A DNA stretch of 58,803 nucleotides, taken from Rhodospirillales bacterium. GTDB lineage: Bacteria; Pseudomonadota; Alphaproteobacteria; Rhodospirillales; JASLLZ01. The stretch spans positions 1 to 58,803 of the forward strand of contig JASLZL010000006.1 in the NCBI GenBank assembly GCA_030754885.1. The letters run 5' to 3'. Under the pieces are notes generated by a model, which was given only the letters and a program-made list of their open reading frames with translations, ran no database searches and had not been told where the DNA came from. Within the stretch, counting starts at the first letter, position 1, and each line of letters starts with the position of its first letter. The translations under genes were made by a program, and so were the position numbers. Positions 1-7,800 of this stretch are shown in pieces.

Positions 1-660
1 CGTGAGACGGAACCACGAAATCCATGCAACGGACAGGCGTCCGCTGTAAAGCATGTTACCTCTCCTGCTAGCCGCGTGGTCTTGGATGCCGCAATTGGGC
101 CTCACAATACCATATTTCCATGGATAAAGATCTAGTGGCAGTTTCCCGCTCCGCCCGAATACTTGACGTTCGTCATCATCACCTAATCGTAGGATCAAAT
201 GTCCGTTTTTGGCTAGAAATCCCCGTATAGAGGCATCTCGCCGTTAGTCCGTAGTCCACCCAAGACCAGACATTCTTAAGCCACCAAACTATGCGCCTCC
301 AAAATTTACACCGTGCAGTGAGAGGCAACGCATACTAGGGGGAGGGGGTCGTCAGCCTGAGCCGTGTGCCCCCCCCTCTCGCTCTCCTTACATCACTGTT
401 AAGCTTGGAGAAGCAAGGCATGGATGGATCGGTCACCTCGAAGGAGGGGGTTGTCACAGAAAACCAGCTAGGGGTGATGCTAAGTAATATCCTAGGACAT
501 CAAGAATGTGGGGCTGTGTGTGGGGCTGGCTGCGTTACCAACAATAAAAAACAATTATAACAGTCCATTATGTAATTGTAGGGCAGACACCCCATCCGCC
601 AGATTGCTCCACCAACCTATCCTTATGCGTTGATGCTGAAGCGGCGCCAACCGCTCCGTC
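1..660. other. Gene-free stretch of lower GC
   Basis: I see no credible gene in the first 660 bases. Hand counts over the first 300 bases give roughly 50 to 54 percent G+C, clearly below the neighbouring coding DNA. The only notable open frame (366-560, 64 codons) has no recognisable family, no Shine-Dalgarno sequence and odd composition, so I do not call it. A G-rich tract at 338-348 faces a run of eight C at 369-376; bases 341-348 can pair with 372-379 (one G-U pair), giving an 8-bp hairpin with a 23-nt loop. No tRNA-like T-arm and no transposase fragment were seen. Confidence 0.5.
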
Positions 661-718
661 CGTCGCGAGCCTAAGCATGGGCCGGCACGCCCGCCATCCC
701 GGAGCGATCCGCCGCATA

Positions 719-752
719 GCGATGACCTTCAGTAATGACGAAGGTCAGTCGC
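719..752 (-). other. Hairpin downstream of the cold-shock gene
   Basis: Bases 723-730 (TGACCTTC) and 740-747 (GAAGGTCA) are a perfect 8-bp inverted repeat with a 9-nt loop. With one bulged base (748) the stem extends to 12 bp by pairing 719-722 with 749-752. It lies 31 to 64 nt past the stop of the minus-strand cold-shock gene and could act in termination or protect the mRNA 3' end. No T-tract follows, so it is not a classical intrinsic terminator. Confidence 0.45.
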
Positions 753-775
753 CAAATAAATCCCTTCGGGCGTAC

Positions 776-800
776 TTGGCGGTCAGTCCAGGACCGCCAA
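776..800 (-). other. Hairpin over the cold-shock stop codon
   Basis: Bases 776-784 (TTGGCGGTC) and 792-800 (GACCGCCAA) form a perfect 9-bp stem with a 7-nt loop. The stop codon of the cold-shock gene (785-783 on the minus strand) begins in the loop and runs into the stem. Together with the hairpin at 719-752 it gives two consecutive structures at the 3' end of this short mRNA. Role inferred only. Confidence 0.45.
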
Positions 801-992
801 ATTCTCCGCCGAGCTTTTACCCTTTTCGCCGGGCACAAGCTCGAACTCCAGGCGCTGTCCTTCGCGCAGAGTCGTTAACCCCGCGTGCTGAACAGCCGAA
901 ATGTGAACAAAGGCATCCTTCGAGCCATCCTCGGGCTCGATGAAGCCATAACCCTTTGCCGGGTTAAACCATTTAACCGTGCCTACTGTCAT
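783..992 (-). CDS. Cold-shock domain protein (CspA family)
   Basis: A 69-residue single cold-shock domain protein, the normal length for CspA-type RNA chaperones that bind single-stranded nucleic acid and melt mRNA structure. It starts [17 protein letters not shown]; the RNP1 motif (KGYGFIEP) and RNP2 motif (DAFVHIS) are intact. The ATG is preceded on the minus strand by a purine-rich GGAGAGAG about 8 to 15 nt upstream. Its 5' leader appears long and structured (hairpin at 1021-1045), as in many cold-shock mRNAs, and hairpins sit at the stop codon and just beyond. Whether this member is cold-inducible or constitutive cannot be told. Family assignment is secure. Confidence 0.95.
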   Translation of the reverse strand: MTVGTVKWFNPAKGYGFIEPEDGSKDAFVHISAVQHAGLTTLREGQRLEFELVPGEKGKSSAENLAVLD

Positions 993-1020
993 GGTTTTCT
1001 ACTCTCTCCAGCATCCCTCA

Positions 1021-1045
1021 ACTTGGGAGAGACCAACGCCCAAGT
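1021..1045 (-). promoter_or_regulatory. Leader hairpin of the cold-shock mRNA
   Basis: Bases 1021-1027 (ACTTGGG) and 1039-1045 (CCCAAGT) pair as a perfect 7-bp stem with an 11-nt loop. It lies 29 to 53 nt upstream of the cold-shock start codon on the minus strand. Structured leaders are common in cold-shock mRNAs; a regulatory role here is inference. Confidence 0.35.
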
Positions 1046-1244
1046 GCGCAAGCACCCGCTGGAACGCTCCCAGAGGGAAATTGTCGCTCCATCCGACAAA
1101 CTTGTCGAGAGTGAACTCAGACTTTCTTGAATCAGCCGCCTCGCGACAACCCAGTGAAAATAAACGGCGTCTCCCGCCCGTTAACGTTTTGGAAACTTTC
1201 TTTGCCTATACGATTAACGATTCCCTCTAGAAGAGATGGAAAAA

Positions 1245-1298
1245 ATGCAATGAATGCACATACTTCAATCAATGCAATGAATGCACATACCTCAATCG
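1245..1298 (+). repeat. 27-nt tandem direct duplication at a gene start
   Basis: Bases 1245-1271 and 1272-1298 are two near-identical copies (differences at the unit ends and one T/C change) encoding MNAHTSI twice. The unit length is nine codons, so the reading frame is kept. Each copy carries its own ATG. Confidence 0.7.
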
Positions 1299-1561
1299 TC
1301 GAACAGGACGATCTTTCTCACAACCTTCAGCAGTTGGCCGAAGAACACAAAGGCCGCCTAAGAAGAATTGCCATTCGTGACCAGCGAAACAATTACGGCT
1401 GGTTCATGTCCTGGCTTCTGCACCCACTGGCGCGCCGCAAAAGCGGGCCGCTCTGGTGGTTGGCGCCGACGTCCTGGGCCGTTGTTTTCACCGTAGGCTT
1501 CTTGATCACCGACCAAGTTTGGGACGCTTTCGGCCAATTCCTCGGACGCCTGGGACTTTAG
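1250..1561 (+). CDS. Small single-pass membrane protein, unknown function
   Basis: A 103-residue protein I cannot assign to a family. I chose the ATG at 1250 because AGAGATGGA lies just upstream; the open frame extends back to 1127 but that part reads as non-coding. The first 18 residues are a near-perfect duplication (MNAHTSINA then MNAHTSIVE) encoded by a 27-nt direct repeat, so a second ATG at 1277 could also start translation. The middle is charged (RRIAIRDQR), and residues near 65-95 form a tryptophan-rich hydrophobic segment (WWLAPTSWAVVFTVGFLI) likely to span the membrane, with a short amphipathic tail. It converges on the gene at 1603, with a hairpin between them. Confidence 0.6.
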   Translation: MNAHTSINAMNAHTSIVEQDDLSHNLQQLAEEHKGRLRRIAIRDQRNNYGWFMSWLLHPLARRKSGPLWWLAPTSWAVVFTVGFLITDQVWDAFGQFLGRLGL

Positions 1562-1576
1562 AAAGAGACCTGTTCA

Positions 1577-1604
1577 GACGGAACCCACGGGTGGGTTTCT
1601 CGTC
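1577..1604. terminator. Hairpin between convergent genes
   Basis: GACGGAACCCA (1577-1587) can fold onto TGGGTTTCTCGTC (1592-1604) around a 4-nt loop: six standard pairs next to the loop, then pairs continuing to the stem base with small bulges. It lies between the stop at 1559-1561 of the plus-strand gene and the stop of the minus-strand gene at 1603-1605, as expected for a bidirectional terminator. The U-tract is weak. Confidence 0.45.
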
Positions 1605-1851
1605 AGTGCTTTAGACCCAAGATTTCCATGGCCTTGTGTAACTCGGCCAAGGAATCGCCGTGCTTCTTCGTCTTGTGCAACGTGTCCCCGCTGTCGCGTA
1701 GCTTCTTTACCTGAGACATCTGAGAAGACGAAAGCGAGGCCTTGGAGAGAGCCGCGTCGATGGCCTTCACATCCTTGGGGCAATGGCCGGCGAGGGCCGG
1801 AGCGCTGAAGAAAACGACCATGGCGGCGGTGGCGATTACACGTTTCATCAT
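1603..1851 (-). CDS. Small exported protein, unknown function
   Basis: An 82-residue protein beginning MMKRVIATAAMVVFFSAP, a clear signal peptide with a likely cleavage after ALA (residues 20-22). The mature part is about 60 residues, Lys/Ser/Ala-rich and helical in character, with a single cysteine (GHCPKD) right after the cleavage site. I chose the ATG at 1851 because GGAGG stands about 6 nt upstream; an in-frame upstream ATG at 1890 lacks such a site. It is probably periplasmic. I do not recognise a named family. It is transcribed toward the gene at 1250. Confidence 0.7.
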   Translation of the reverse strand: MMKRVIATAAMVVFFSAPALAGHCPKDVKAIDAALSKASLSSSQMSQVKKLRDSGDTLHKTKKHGDSLAELHKAMEILGLKH

Positions 1852-1983
1852 GGAAACCTCCGTCGTATTACCGCAAAATTGTCTTTTCACGTCGTAAACA
1901 GCTTGACGGCCCTTCTATTCCAACCGGCGGCCGACGACACTGCAATCATCTGCTGCGCCGCCGTCCACAATCCGTATAATCAC

Positions 1984-2018
1984 TGACCGGCGCGCGGCTC
2001 AAGCGGTCACTTTTTTTT
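1984..2018 (+). terminator. Terminator-like hairpin with T8 tract
   Basis: TGACCG (1984-1989) pairs with CGGTCA (2004-2009), followed after one base by eight T residues (2011-2018), the layout of an intrinsic terminator on the plus strand. It lies only 22 nt before the start codon at 2041. A TATAAT at 1975-1980 overlaps its left side. It might end a short plus-strand transcript from 1852-1983, or act as a leader attenuator. The stem is short (6 bp) with a 14-nt loop. Confidence 0.4.
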
Positions 2019-2040
2019 AACCGAAGAAGCAATTACACTG

Positions 2041-3378
2041 ATGACCCGTCTCGCAAACATCCTCGTCGCCGGCGCCGAAAACGAGCGCCGGGAGTGGCTG
2101 GTCGATACCCTCCACGCCAACAATGTCAAAGTGGTGACCGAAAATTCCCCCTCGGCACCCGTCGAGGTTGCCAGACGCGACCGGCCGGATTTGGTGATTA
2201 TTGACGTCGACTCGCCCGAAACAGATGGCCTCCAACAGGCCCGGGACATGCGCGGCGATGCGCAGACGGCTGATATCCCGTTCGTCCTTGCCGACTCCCA
2301 GCGATCTCCGCAAGGGTTCGAGAAGGCCCTCGAAGTAGAGGCCGACGATTACATCGCGACACCCGGCAACGAAGAGGCAATGTTGATCCGCCTGATGCCA
2401 CTGCTGCGCCTCTCCACCATGCATGCCGAACGGGCACGCCGCGACAGCCTGGCACGGCAATTCGGAATGCACCCGGATGAAGGAACGGGCGACCGGAGGA
2501 GATCGGAACTTAGAAGTATCTCGACGGTCGGAACCGACGGGGGTGAACGTGCCCTGATCGAGGATATCCTTGACGGCAAGGGATCGCTGACCGTTGGCGA
2601 CGACCTTTTTACCGGAGAGGACCTGCTCGCCGACGGCACGTTCGATGCCTGTGTCATTGCCATCGATGCCGAGGGCGATGCGTCCGGCTGCTTGAAATTC
2701 TGTCGTAACGTCCGCAACAATCCCCGGCTCTTTAACCTGCCGGTCCTGCTGCTGGCCTCGCCGGGCCTCTTTCCCGATCCGGTGGAGCCCTTTCGGCACG
2801 GCGCCACCCGGGTCATGGAACGCCCCCTCGAGGAACAGGAACTTCGCTACGACCTCCCCACCCTGGTCAAGCGTCAGCGACTGCGCTGGTCCATCCGCCA
2901 AGATCTGGAACGCACAAAAATTGGTGCCGCCCTGGACGAGGCGACCGGCACCTATGCTTGGGAGTTCCTGCGTCAACACCTGGAAAACCTGATTGGCGCT
3001 GCTCACACCTGGGAAAAGCACCTAACCCTCGTCTTCTTTTCCGTTCCCGGCATCGTCGAAGTGCGCAGTCAATTCGGCGACGAGGCAGGCGCGCATCTGA
3101 CCCGGCAGTTGGGTCAGTGGATCACGACCCTGGTGCGCGCCGAGGACTTGTCGGCCCGCTATGGTGAGCACGAGTTTTGCGTTTCGCTCCCCGATACGCC
3201 GCTGCACGAGGCGGGCATCGTGATGAACCGGATCGCCGGCATCCTGAGCCATACCGATTTCGCAGTCCCCGAGGTTTACCAACCCGTCACGGTCGAGGTC
3301 GAAGTTGGCATGGCCGAAATCGATCCTCAGGACACCGCTGATTCCCTAATCGCTCGAGCACGCGAGAACCTGGATTGA
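2041..3378 (+). CDS. PleD-like double-receiver protein with degenerate GGDEF domain
   Basis: A 445-residue protein with the architecture of the response regulator PleD: receiver-like domain (about 5-125), second receiver-like domain (about 165-280) and a GGDEF-type domain (about 290-440). The signature expected to be GG(D/E)EF reads YGEHEF (ARYGEHEFC), so catalytic diguanylate cyclase activity is doubtful. The first receiver keeps an aspartate in VIIDVDSPETDG, but the acidic pair normally near the N-terminus is replaced by AGAENE; the second is also degenerate. It may be a structural or c-di-GMP-sensing relic, or signal by protein contact. The stop is three bases before the next start (3382), implying co-transcription with a DsbA-fold gene. 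Confidence 0.8.
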   Translation: MTRLANILVAGAENERREWLVDTLHANNVKVVTENSPSAPVEVARRDRPDLVIIDVDSPETDGLQQARDMRGDAQTADIPFVLADSQRSPQGFEKALEVEADDYIATPGNEEAMLIRLMPLLRLSTMHAERARRDSLARQFGMHPDEGTGDRRRSELRSISTVGTDGGERALIEDILDGKGSLTVGDDLFTGEDLLADGTFDACVIAIDAEGDASGCLKFCRNVRNNPRLFNLPVLLLASPGLFPDPVEPFRHGATRVMERPLEEQELRYDLPTLVKRQRLRWSIRQDLERTKIGAALDEATGTYAWEFLRQHLENLIGAAHTWEKHLTLVFFSVPGIVEVRSQFGDEAGAHLTRQLGQWITTLVRAEDLSARYGEHEFCVSLPDTPLHEAGIVMNRIAGILSHTDFAVPEVYQPVTVEVEVGMAEIDPQDTADSLIARARENLD

Positions 3379-3381
3379 GCA

Positions 3382-4023
3382 ATGCGGATCGACATCATCT
3401 ACGATACGGTTTGCCCGTGGTGCTATATCGGCAAGCGGCGTCTTGAACAGGCCTTGCGCCTACGCCCAAATGTCAAGGCCACCACCCGATGGCGGCCATT
3501 CCTGCTGAACCCCGAGATGCCACCGGATGGCATCGATCGCACCGCTTACCTGATAAATAAATTCGGCAGCGAAGCCCGGGTCCGGCGGACCTACGGCGCC
3601 ATCGCCGAAGCCGGGCAGTCCGTCGAGATCGACTTCGCCTTCGAGCGCATCGGCCAGACGCCAAATTCGGTGAATTCGCACCGCCTTGTGCATTTCGCCG
3701 ATAGCCACGGCAAGGCCGATGCCGCCGTCGAAGCCCTTTTCCTGACCTACTTCGTCAACGGCCAGGACATCGGAAACTTCGACGTCCTTCTTAAGATTGG
3801 CAAGAATCTGGGCCTCGATATCGATGGGCTTGGCACCTATCTCGAGGGCGACACCGATGTAGACATGGTCCATAGCGAGAATGCGCGCGCCCATCACATG
3901 GGTGTCAACGGCGTCCCGTCCTTCGTCTTCGAGGGTGAATATGCTATTTCGGGCGCTCAGACTCCTGATATCTTGGCCCGCGTCTTGGACGCGGCCGGCA
4001 CGGCCCGGGAAACCGCCGAATGA
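3382..4023 (+). CDS. DsbA/FrnE-family thioredoxin-fold oxidoreductase
   Basis: A 213-residue protein of the cytoplasmic DsbA-like family that includes FrnE and 2-hydroxychromene-2-carboxylate isomerase. It has no signal peptide. The CPWC motif at residues 11-14 is the redox centre typical of FrnE-type proteins, the all-helical insert occupies about 50-170, and the conserved cis-proline loop reads GVNGVPSFVF near 180. The length is normal. FrnE-type enzymes act as dithiol oxidases or isomerases and help oxidative-stress resistance in some bacteria; the substrate here is unknown. It starts 3 nt after the PleD-like gene, so the two are probably one operon. Confidence 0.85.
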   Translation: MRIDIIYDTVCPWCYIGKRRLEQALRLRPNVKATTRWRPFLLNPEMPPDGIDRTAYLINKFGSEARVRRTYGAIAEAGQSVEIDFAFERIGQTPNSVNSHRLVHFADSHGKADAAVEALFLTYFVNGQDIGNFDVLLKIGKNLGLDIDGLGTYLEGDTDVDMVHSENARAHHMGVNGVPSFVFEGEYAISGAQTPDILARVLDAAGTARETAE

Positions 4024-4066
4024 GCGCGCGGACGTCAGCGTTCAACATCGGCAAAGGAGTACCGGC

Positions 4067-4189
4067 ATGGAAACACTGATCGCCCTTGTAGAAGCGGCCC
4101 TCCTGACCTTTGCCGTTTTTGGCATCTGGCACCTGATCAGCCGCAAGCTGGGGTGGACGGACAAGGACAAGGATTCTACGGACCGCTAG
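4067..4189 (+). CDS. 40-residue single-pass membrane protein
   Basis: A very small ORF with a convincing ribosome-binding site (AAAGGAGT, 7 nt before the ATG at 4067). The product begins METLIALVEAALLTFAVFG: a single hydrophobic helix (residues 2-24) followed by a short charged tail (KDKDSTDR). It lies 43 nt after the DsbA/FrnE-type gene and is probably in the same transcript. No family recognised. A weak 6-bp hairpin (4231-4236 with 4241-4246) lies past its stop. Confidence 0.6.
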   Translation: METLIALVEAALLTFAVFGIWHLISRKLGWTDKDKDSTDR

Positions 4190-4268
4190 TTCCGCCAGCC
4201 ACTTCCTCTCCTCCCAATCATGTCTTGACACACCCGGCAACGGGTGGGCATCGATTATTCGATATGTG

Positions 4269-4298
4269 GTGTTAACCAAATGGTAACACACTTAATAT
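4269..4298 (+). promoter_or_regulatory. Inverted repeat and -10-like box before the gene at 4302
   Basis: GTGTTAACC (4269-4277) and GGTAACAC (4282-4289) form an operator-like inverted repeat with one extra base. A -10-like TAATAT (4293-4298) follows. The downstream ATG at 4302 has no Shine-Dalgarno sequence, so the transcript could be leaderless. Candidate only. Confidence 0.35.
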
Positions 4299-4301
4299 TG
4301 T

Positions 4302-4652
4302 ATGTTTTCCATGGACATACGAGTCGGAGGCGCATCGGTGGCGATTCTTTTGAGTGTTTTGGCGTTCTTCCTCGCCTTTTTCGCCGTGTGGTTCGCGGCG
4401 GCGGCTAACGGCACCGCCGAGCGCAAAAGCCGGAATCTTATGACGAAGCAAAATAAGATATTTCGCAACGCCATGGCCGAGCAAAACAAAGCGACGGCTG
4501 ATCTGGCAAAGCGATTACTGGTCTTGGAAAAAGCCTTTCATGGGCTGAAAAACGTTCGTAACGAGGACGCCAAGATTTTGTCAGCCCTGGAACAGGGCTC
4601 CTCGGAATTGAGGAACAATCCCGGCGAGAACCGAAAACGCAATGTAGCTTGA
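4302..4652 (+). CDS. Membrane-anchored coiled-coil protein, unknown function
   Basis: A 116-residue protein with one strongly hydrophobic N-terminal segment (about residues 11-36, ASVAILLSVLAFFLAFFAVW) and a long charged, probably coiled-coil C-terminal region (about 45-105) rich in Lys, Glu, Leu and Asn. The topology suggests a membrane anchor with a cytoplasmic or periplasmic helical rod. An alternative ATG lies at 4311. No ribosome-binding site is evident at either start; a promoter-like box immediately upstream leaves room for leaderless translation. No family recognised. Confidence 0.6.
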   Translation: MFSMDIRVGGASVAILLSVLAFFLAFFAVWFAAAANGTAERKSRNLMTKQNKIFRNAMAEQNKATADLAKRLLVLEKAFHGLKNVRNEDAKILSALEQGSSELRNNPGENRKRNVA

Positions 4653-4661
4653 GTGGCGGCG

Positions 4662-4841
4662 ATGTATGACGACCTGATCGCCAAGTGGTCGAAGAGCGGG
4701 GTGAAGCGGACACAAGAGCGACCGCAATCCTCTAAATCTGGTCATTCGCCTTCCATGCAATCCAAATCGAGGACTCGATCCGAGGCGGCGAAACGAAGCG
4801 CGGTCGCGACCTCTCCCGCAGCCAAATCAAAATCTGACTGA
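4662..4841 (+). CDS. Possible small basic protein
   Basis: A 59-codon ORF starting MYDDLIAKWSKSGVKR and continuing as a Ser/Lys/Arg/Ala-rich, low-complexity basic tail. It begins 9 nt after the stop of the coiled-coil gene, so it could be translated from the same mRNA, and ends 13 nt before the convergent mfd stop. No family and no strong ribosome-binding site. It might be non-coding. Confidence 0.3.
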   Translation: MYDDLIAKWSKSGVKRTQERPQSSKSGHSPSMQSKSRTRSEAAKRSAVATSPAAKSKSD

Positions 4842-4854
4842 TCTTCGGCCCGGT

Positions 4855-7800
4855 CTATGCCTCCCCGGCACAAGCGATTTCGGCCAGTGTTTTGATCAGA
4901 TGTCTCGCCCCGGCCAAGCGCTCGGCGGACTCGTTCCAATCGCGCCGGTAAACAAGCTTGTGATCGGGCCTGAGCTTCGCCGTCCCGGCCTGTGACGTAA
5001 TGAAATCGACCAGCCCTCCCGGGTTGGCGAAGCGCTCTTGGCGAAAACCGATCACGGCCCCCTTGGGTCCCGCCTCCATCCTGTCGATTCCGGCCCGCCG
5101 GCACAACTGCTTGACGGCCACCGTCTGCAACAGGTTTTCCACTTCCGCCGGCAAGGCCCCGAAGCGGTCGATCATTTCGGCGGCGAAGGCGTCGATCTGA
5201 GGCGCATCGTCGAGGGTGGCAAGACGGCGGTACAGGGCCAGTCTCAGGCCCAAGTCGGCGACGTAGGACTCGGGGATGAGCACCGGAATGCCAAGGCCGA
5301 TCTGGGGTGACCAGTCGTCGTGACCGGCGTCGTCGAGGCCGCGCGCCTCGGACACCGCCTCTTCCAGCATTTGCTGGTAGAGCTCCAGGCCGACCTCGCG
5401 GATGTGGCCCGATTGCTCTTCGCCTAGCAAGTTGCCGGCGCCGCGGACATCCAAATCGTGGCTGGCCAGGGAGAACCCGGCGCCCAGCGAATCCAAGGTC
5501 TGCATGACCTCGAGGCGGCGCTGAGCGGCGGTCGAAAGAACCCCCTTCACCGGCAGGATCAGATAGGCGTAAGCGCGCACCTTGGCGCGCCCGACCCGGC
5601 CCCGCAACTGGTAGAGCTGAGACAAACCGAACATTTCGGCGCGGTGGATGATAATGGTGTTGACGGATGGCAGGTCGAGCCCCGATTCGATAATATGGGT
5701 CGACAACAGGACGTCGTAAGAGCCGTCGTAGAACGCCGACATCACAGTTTCCAAGGCCCTTGCCGCCATGCGCCCGTGGGCAACGACAAGCTTGACCTCG
5801 GGCACCAGTTCGCGAAGCCGCTGCGCCATGCCGTCCAGGTCTTCGATGCGCGGACAGACATAGAAGGTCTGCCCGCCCCGGTAATGCTCGCGCACAATGG
5901 CCTCGCGGACTACCACCGGGTCGTCGGGCAGGATAAAGGTACGCACGGCCAGCCTATCGACCGGCGGCGTAGCCATCAGCGAGAGCTCGCGCACGCCCGT
6001 AAGCGCCATTTGCAGGGTGCGCGGGATCGGCGTCGCCGTCAGGGTGAGAATGTGAACATCGGTCTTCAGCTTTTTAAGGCGCTCTTTGTGGGCAACGCCG
6101 AAATGCTGCTCTTCGTCCACCACAAGTAAGCCCAAATCGCGAAAGGAGATGGACTTGGCCAAAAGGGCATGGGTGCCAATGACGATATCCACCGTGCCGT
6201 CCGCCAGCCCCGCCTTGGTACTAGCGACGTGCTTTGCCGGCACCAGCCGCGACAACTGCTCAACGCGTACCGGTTGGTCGGCGAAACGCTCTTTAAACGT
6301 ACGGTGATGCTGACGCGCCAGGAGGGTCGTCGGCACCACCACCGCGACCTGTTTTCCCGCCATGACCGTGACAAAGGCGGCGCGCAGCGCCACTTCGGTC
6401 TTGCCAAAACCGACATCGCCGCAGATCAGGCGGTCCATGGGATGGCCGCTTCCAAGGTCGTCCAGGGTTTCCTCGATGGCGCGCGCCTGGTCATCGGTTT
6501 CGACGTAGGGAAATCCAGCGCAGAACTCGTCGAACATGCCATTACCCCGCAATAGGCGCGCACCCGGTCGCAGCGCACGCGCCGCCGCCACTTTGATAAG
6601 CTCGTCGGCCATGTCGCGGATGCGCCGGGCCAGGCGGGCCTTGCGCGCCTGCCACGCGGCGCCGCCCAGACGGTCCAACTGCACCCCCGCCTGTTCCGAA
6701 CCGTAGCGGCTTAGAACTTCGATATTCTCCACCGGCAAAAATAACTTGTCGCCGCCGTCATAGATCAGGCGCAAGCAATCGTGCGGCGCCCCCGCCGCCT
6801 GGATATTGGTCAGTCCATCGAAACGGCCGATGCCATGGTCCGCATGCACCACCAAGTCGCCCTCACCAATCGCCGAAGCCTCGGCGATAAAGGTCTCGGG
6901 GCGCACCCGGCGCTTAAGCGAACGCACAAGGCGTTCGCCCAGTACGTCCTGTTCGCCGATCACCGCCAAGCCAGGCGCGACAAAGCCGCGTTCCAGTCCC
7001 AAGACGGCGAGGACAACGGTCGACGGCGGCAAATTGGCCGCTTCGCCCCAACGTGTGACTGGCGCCGCTCCGCCGACGCCGTGCTCGGCCAGGACCACCG
7101 ATAAGCGGTCCCGGGAACCTTCGGTGTAGGCCGCGATGATCACGCACCGCCCCTGAGCTTGCTGCTCGGCGATATGCTTTTTCAGGACATCGAAGACGTT
7201 GACGCCCTCTTGTACCCGGGCATCAGCGAAATCCCACCCCGGACGGCCGCCGGCATCAATAGCGACCACGCCGCCCTCGGGCGCCGCGAAGGGCGATAGA
7301 TGTCCCGTCGGGTAACGTCCAAGGCAGGTCGTCCACTCTCGGGCACCCAGATAGAACCGGTCCGGCGGCAACGGGTGAAAGACGGTCCCCACCGCGGCGC
7401 CGCCGCCCGCCAGGTCGCGGCGCGCCTCGAAATATTCCTCTATCAACTCTAGGCGCGCATGGCACGCATCTTCGGCCTGATGATCCAGCACGACCACCGC
7501 GTCGGACATGTAGTCGAAGAGTGTCTCCAAGCGCTCGTGAAATAGGGGCAGCCAGTGTTCGAAGCCAATATGCCGGCGCCCCGCCGATACCGCCACGTAA
7601 AGGGGATCGTCGTCGCCGACGGCGCCGAATGTGGTCCGATAGCCCGAACGAAAACGCGTCACAGCCGCCTTGTCCAACGGCACCTCGCTGACCGGCTTGA
7701 CGGTGACCGCCTCAATGGTGCCTGAGGTGCGTTGGCTGGCCGGATCGAAGGTGCGGATGGCTTCCACCTCGTCGCCGAAGAAATCGAGGCGGACGGGTTC

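Noticed and set aside
366..560. 64-codon ORF near the left edge
   Set aside because: No ribosome-binding site, no family, unusual codon use; likely chance.
2017..3021. 334-codon minus-strand frame opposite the PleD-like gene
   Set aside because: No family features; it is the antisense of a GC-rich gene whose plus-strand product has clear domains.
5458..6129. 223-codon plus-strand frame inside mfd
   Set aside because: Mirror of the conserved helicase core of Mfd; no independent motifs.
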